In this document: one piece after another, positions 63,835 to 64,000 of the stretch
How positions within the stretch are numbered: position 1 is the stretch's first letter
How the letters are laid out: every line of letters starts with the position of its first letter
NCBI RefSeq assembly: GCF_021631985.1
Contig: NZ_CP070225.1
Span: 9,610,001-9,674,000 of the forward strand
Source: Sandaracinus amylolyticus
Lineage (GTDB): Bacteria; Myxococcota_A; Polyangia; Polyangiales; Sandaracinaceae
Direction of reading: 5' to 3'
DNA length: 64,000 nt
Notes under the pieces: generated by a model
The model's input: only the letters and a program-made list of their open reading frames with translations
The model's database searches: none
Told to the model about the DNA's origin: nothing
Program-made: the position numbers and the translations under genes

Positions 63835-64000
63835 CCGCCGCCCTGACCGGGAAGAAAGCCCAGCGCTTCCCCGGTAGTTCGCTTCCCGGTCCCGAACCGG
63901 CGGCGAAAAAAAGTTCTGGACGTAGCAGCGACGATCCGCTACGCTCCTCAGCCCGAGTCGAAACGGCGAAAGCCTGACGGCGAAGGCGCTCTGACTCGCA

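Larger units (their letters stand above)
63588..64000. other. Noncoding right edge, promoters and leader
   Basis: No gene. The base composition becomes more A-rich than elsewhere. It holds two hairpins after astA (63593-63611 and 63609-63624, CGGATCG-CC-CGATCCG), two TTGACA promoters, and leader-like inverted repeats (63846-63890). Candidate upstream region of an rRNA or other stable-RNA operon whose genes lie outside. Confidence 0.6.

Overview
The window is very GC-rich (G/C third positions throughout) and densely coded on both strands. It reads as a chromosomal segment of a myxobacterium-like organism (phylum Myxococcota, most like the Polyangiales/Sandaracinaceae; inferred from gene style, not from a marker gene). 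The signs are about 18 lipoproteins with Asp/Ala-rich linkers behind the lipid-anchor Cys, a Ser/Thr kinase with PEGA domains, FG-GAP, NHL and MopE-type repeat proteins, a sigma-54 activator with an unusual sensor half, and a eukaryote-like sterol reductase. I see no transposase, integrase, phage genes, CRISPR array, plasmid functions or recognisable defence system.

Layout. 1-135: two tRNA genes on the minus strand (Pro cut by the window edge, Tyr). 632-9881: secreted and lipoprotein genes (pectinacetylesterase-like, PPC-like, FG-GAP propeller) mixed with an M29-like peptidase, a DUF4272 protein and a small beta-carbonic-anhydrase-like protein. 9932-11843: thiC under a TPP riboswitch. 11924-18087: a Ca2+-dependent PI-phospholipase-C-like lipoprotein, two tandem paralogous membrane proteins, a DHCR7-like sterol reductase and a VCBS/FG-GAP lipoprotein. 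18191-24360: a small lipoprotein coupled to a large sigma-54 activator, then a divergent LysR/NAD-epimerase pair. 24401-26421: two coupled lipoproteins followed by a tandem 76-bp repeat. 26429-31708: a STAS-like protein, a four-gene coupled operon (cytochrome P460-like protein plus three beta-propellers) and an Fpg/Nei glycosylase. 31845-33436: a small ORF and a MarR regulator whose 22-bp palindrome occurs twice. 33446-42328: two giant Cys/Asp-rich MopE-like lipoproteins flanking a Ser/Thr kinase and a TPR-like secreted protein. 42368-49694: GNAT, EamA exporter, lipoproteins, alpha/beta hydrolase and M50 protease. 49695-50340: a noncoding stretch holding a 22-23-bp tandem array and a 180-bp element with perfect 20-bp inverted ends. 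50341-63587: metabolic and housekeeping genes (aldehyde dehydrogenase, amidohydrolase, tldD/tldE with a GIDE-domain gene, OYE-type oxidoreductase, fatty-acyl-reductase-like SDR, coaE, dtd, astA-like). 63588-64000: two strong TTGACA promoters with A-rich upstream tracts, probably leading into a stable-RNA operon beyond the window.

Cooperation. Adjacent co-directional genes are often translationally coupled by GTGA or ATGA overlaps (2219, 18559, 25201, 28110, 57058, 61396) and convergent genes often abut at the stop codons. Most recognisable biology is ordinary: thiamine, CoA, D-aminoacyl-tRNA proofreading, peptide maturation by TldD/E, and envelope lipoproteins. The less ordinary items are the sterol Delta7-reductase, the activator with a decayed P-loop, the P460/propeller operon, the paired MarR operators and the noncoding repeat elements.
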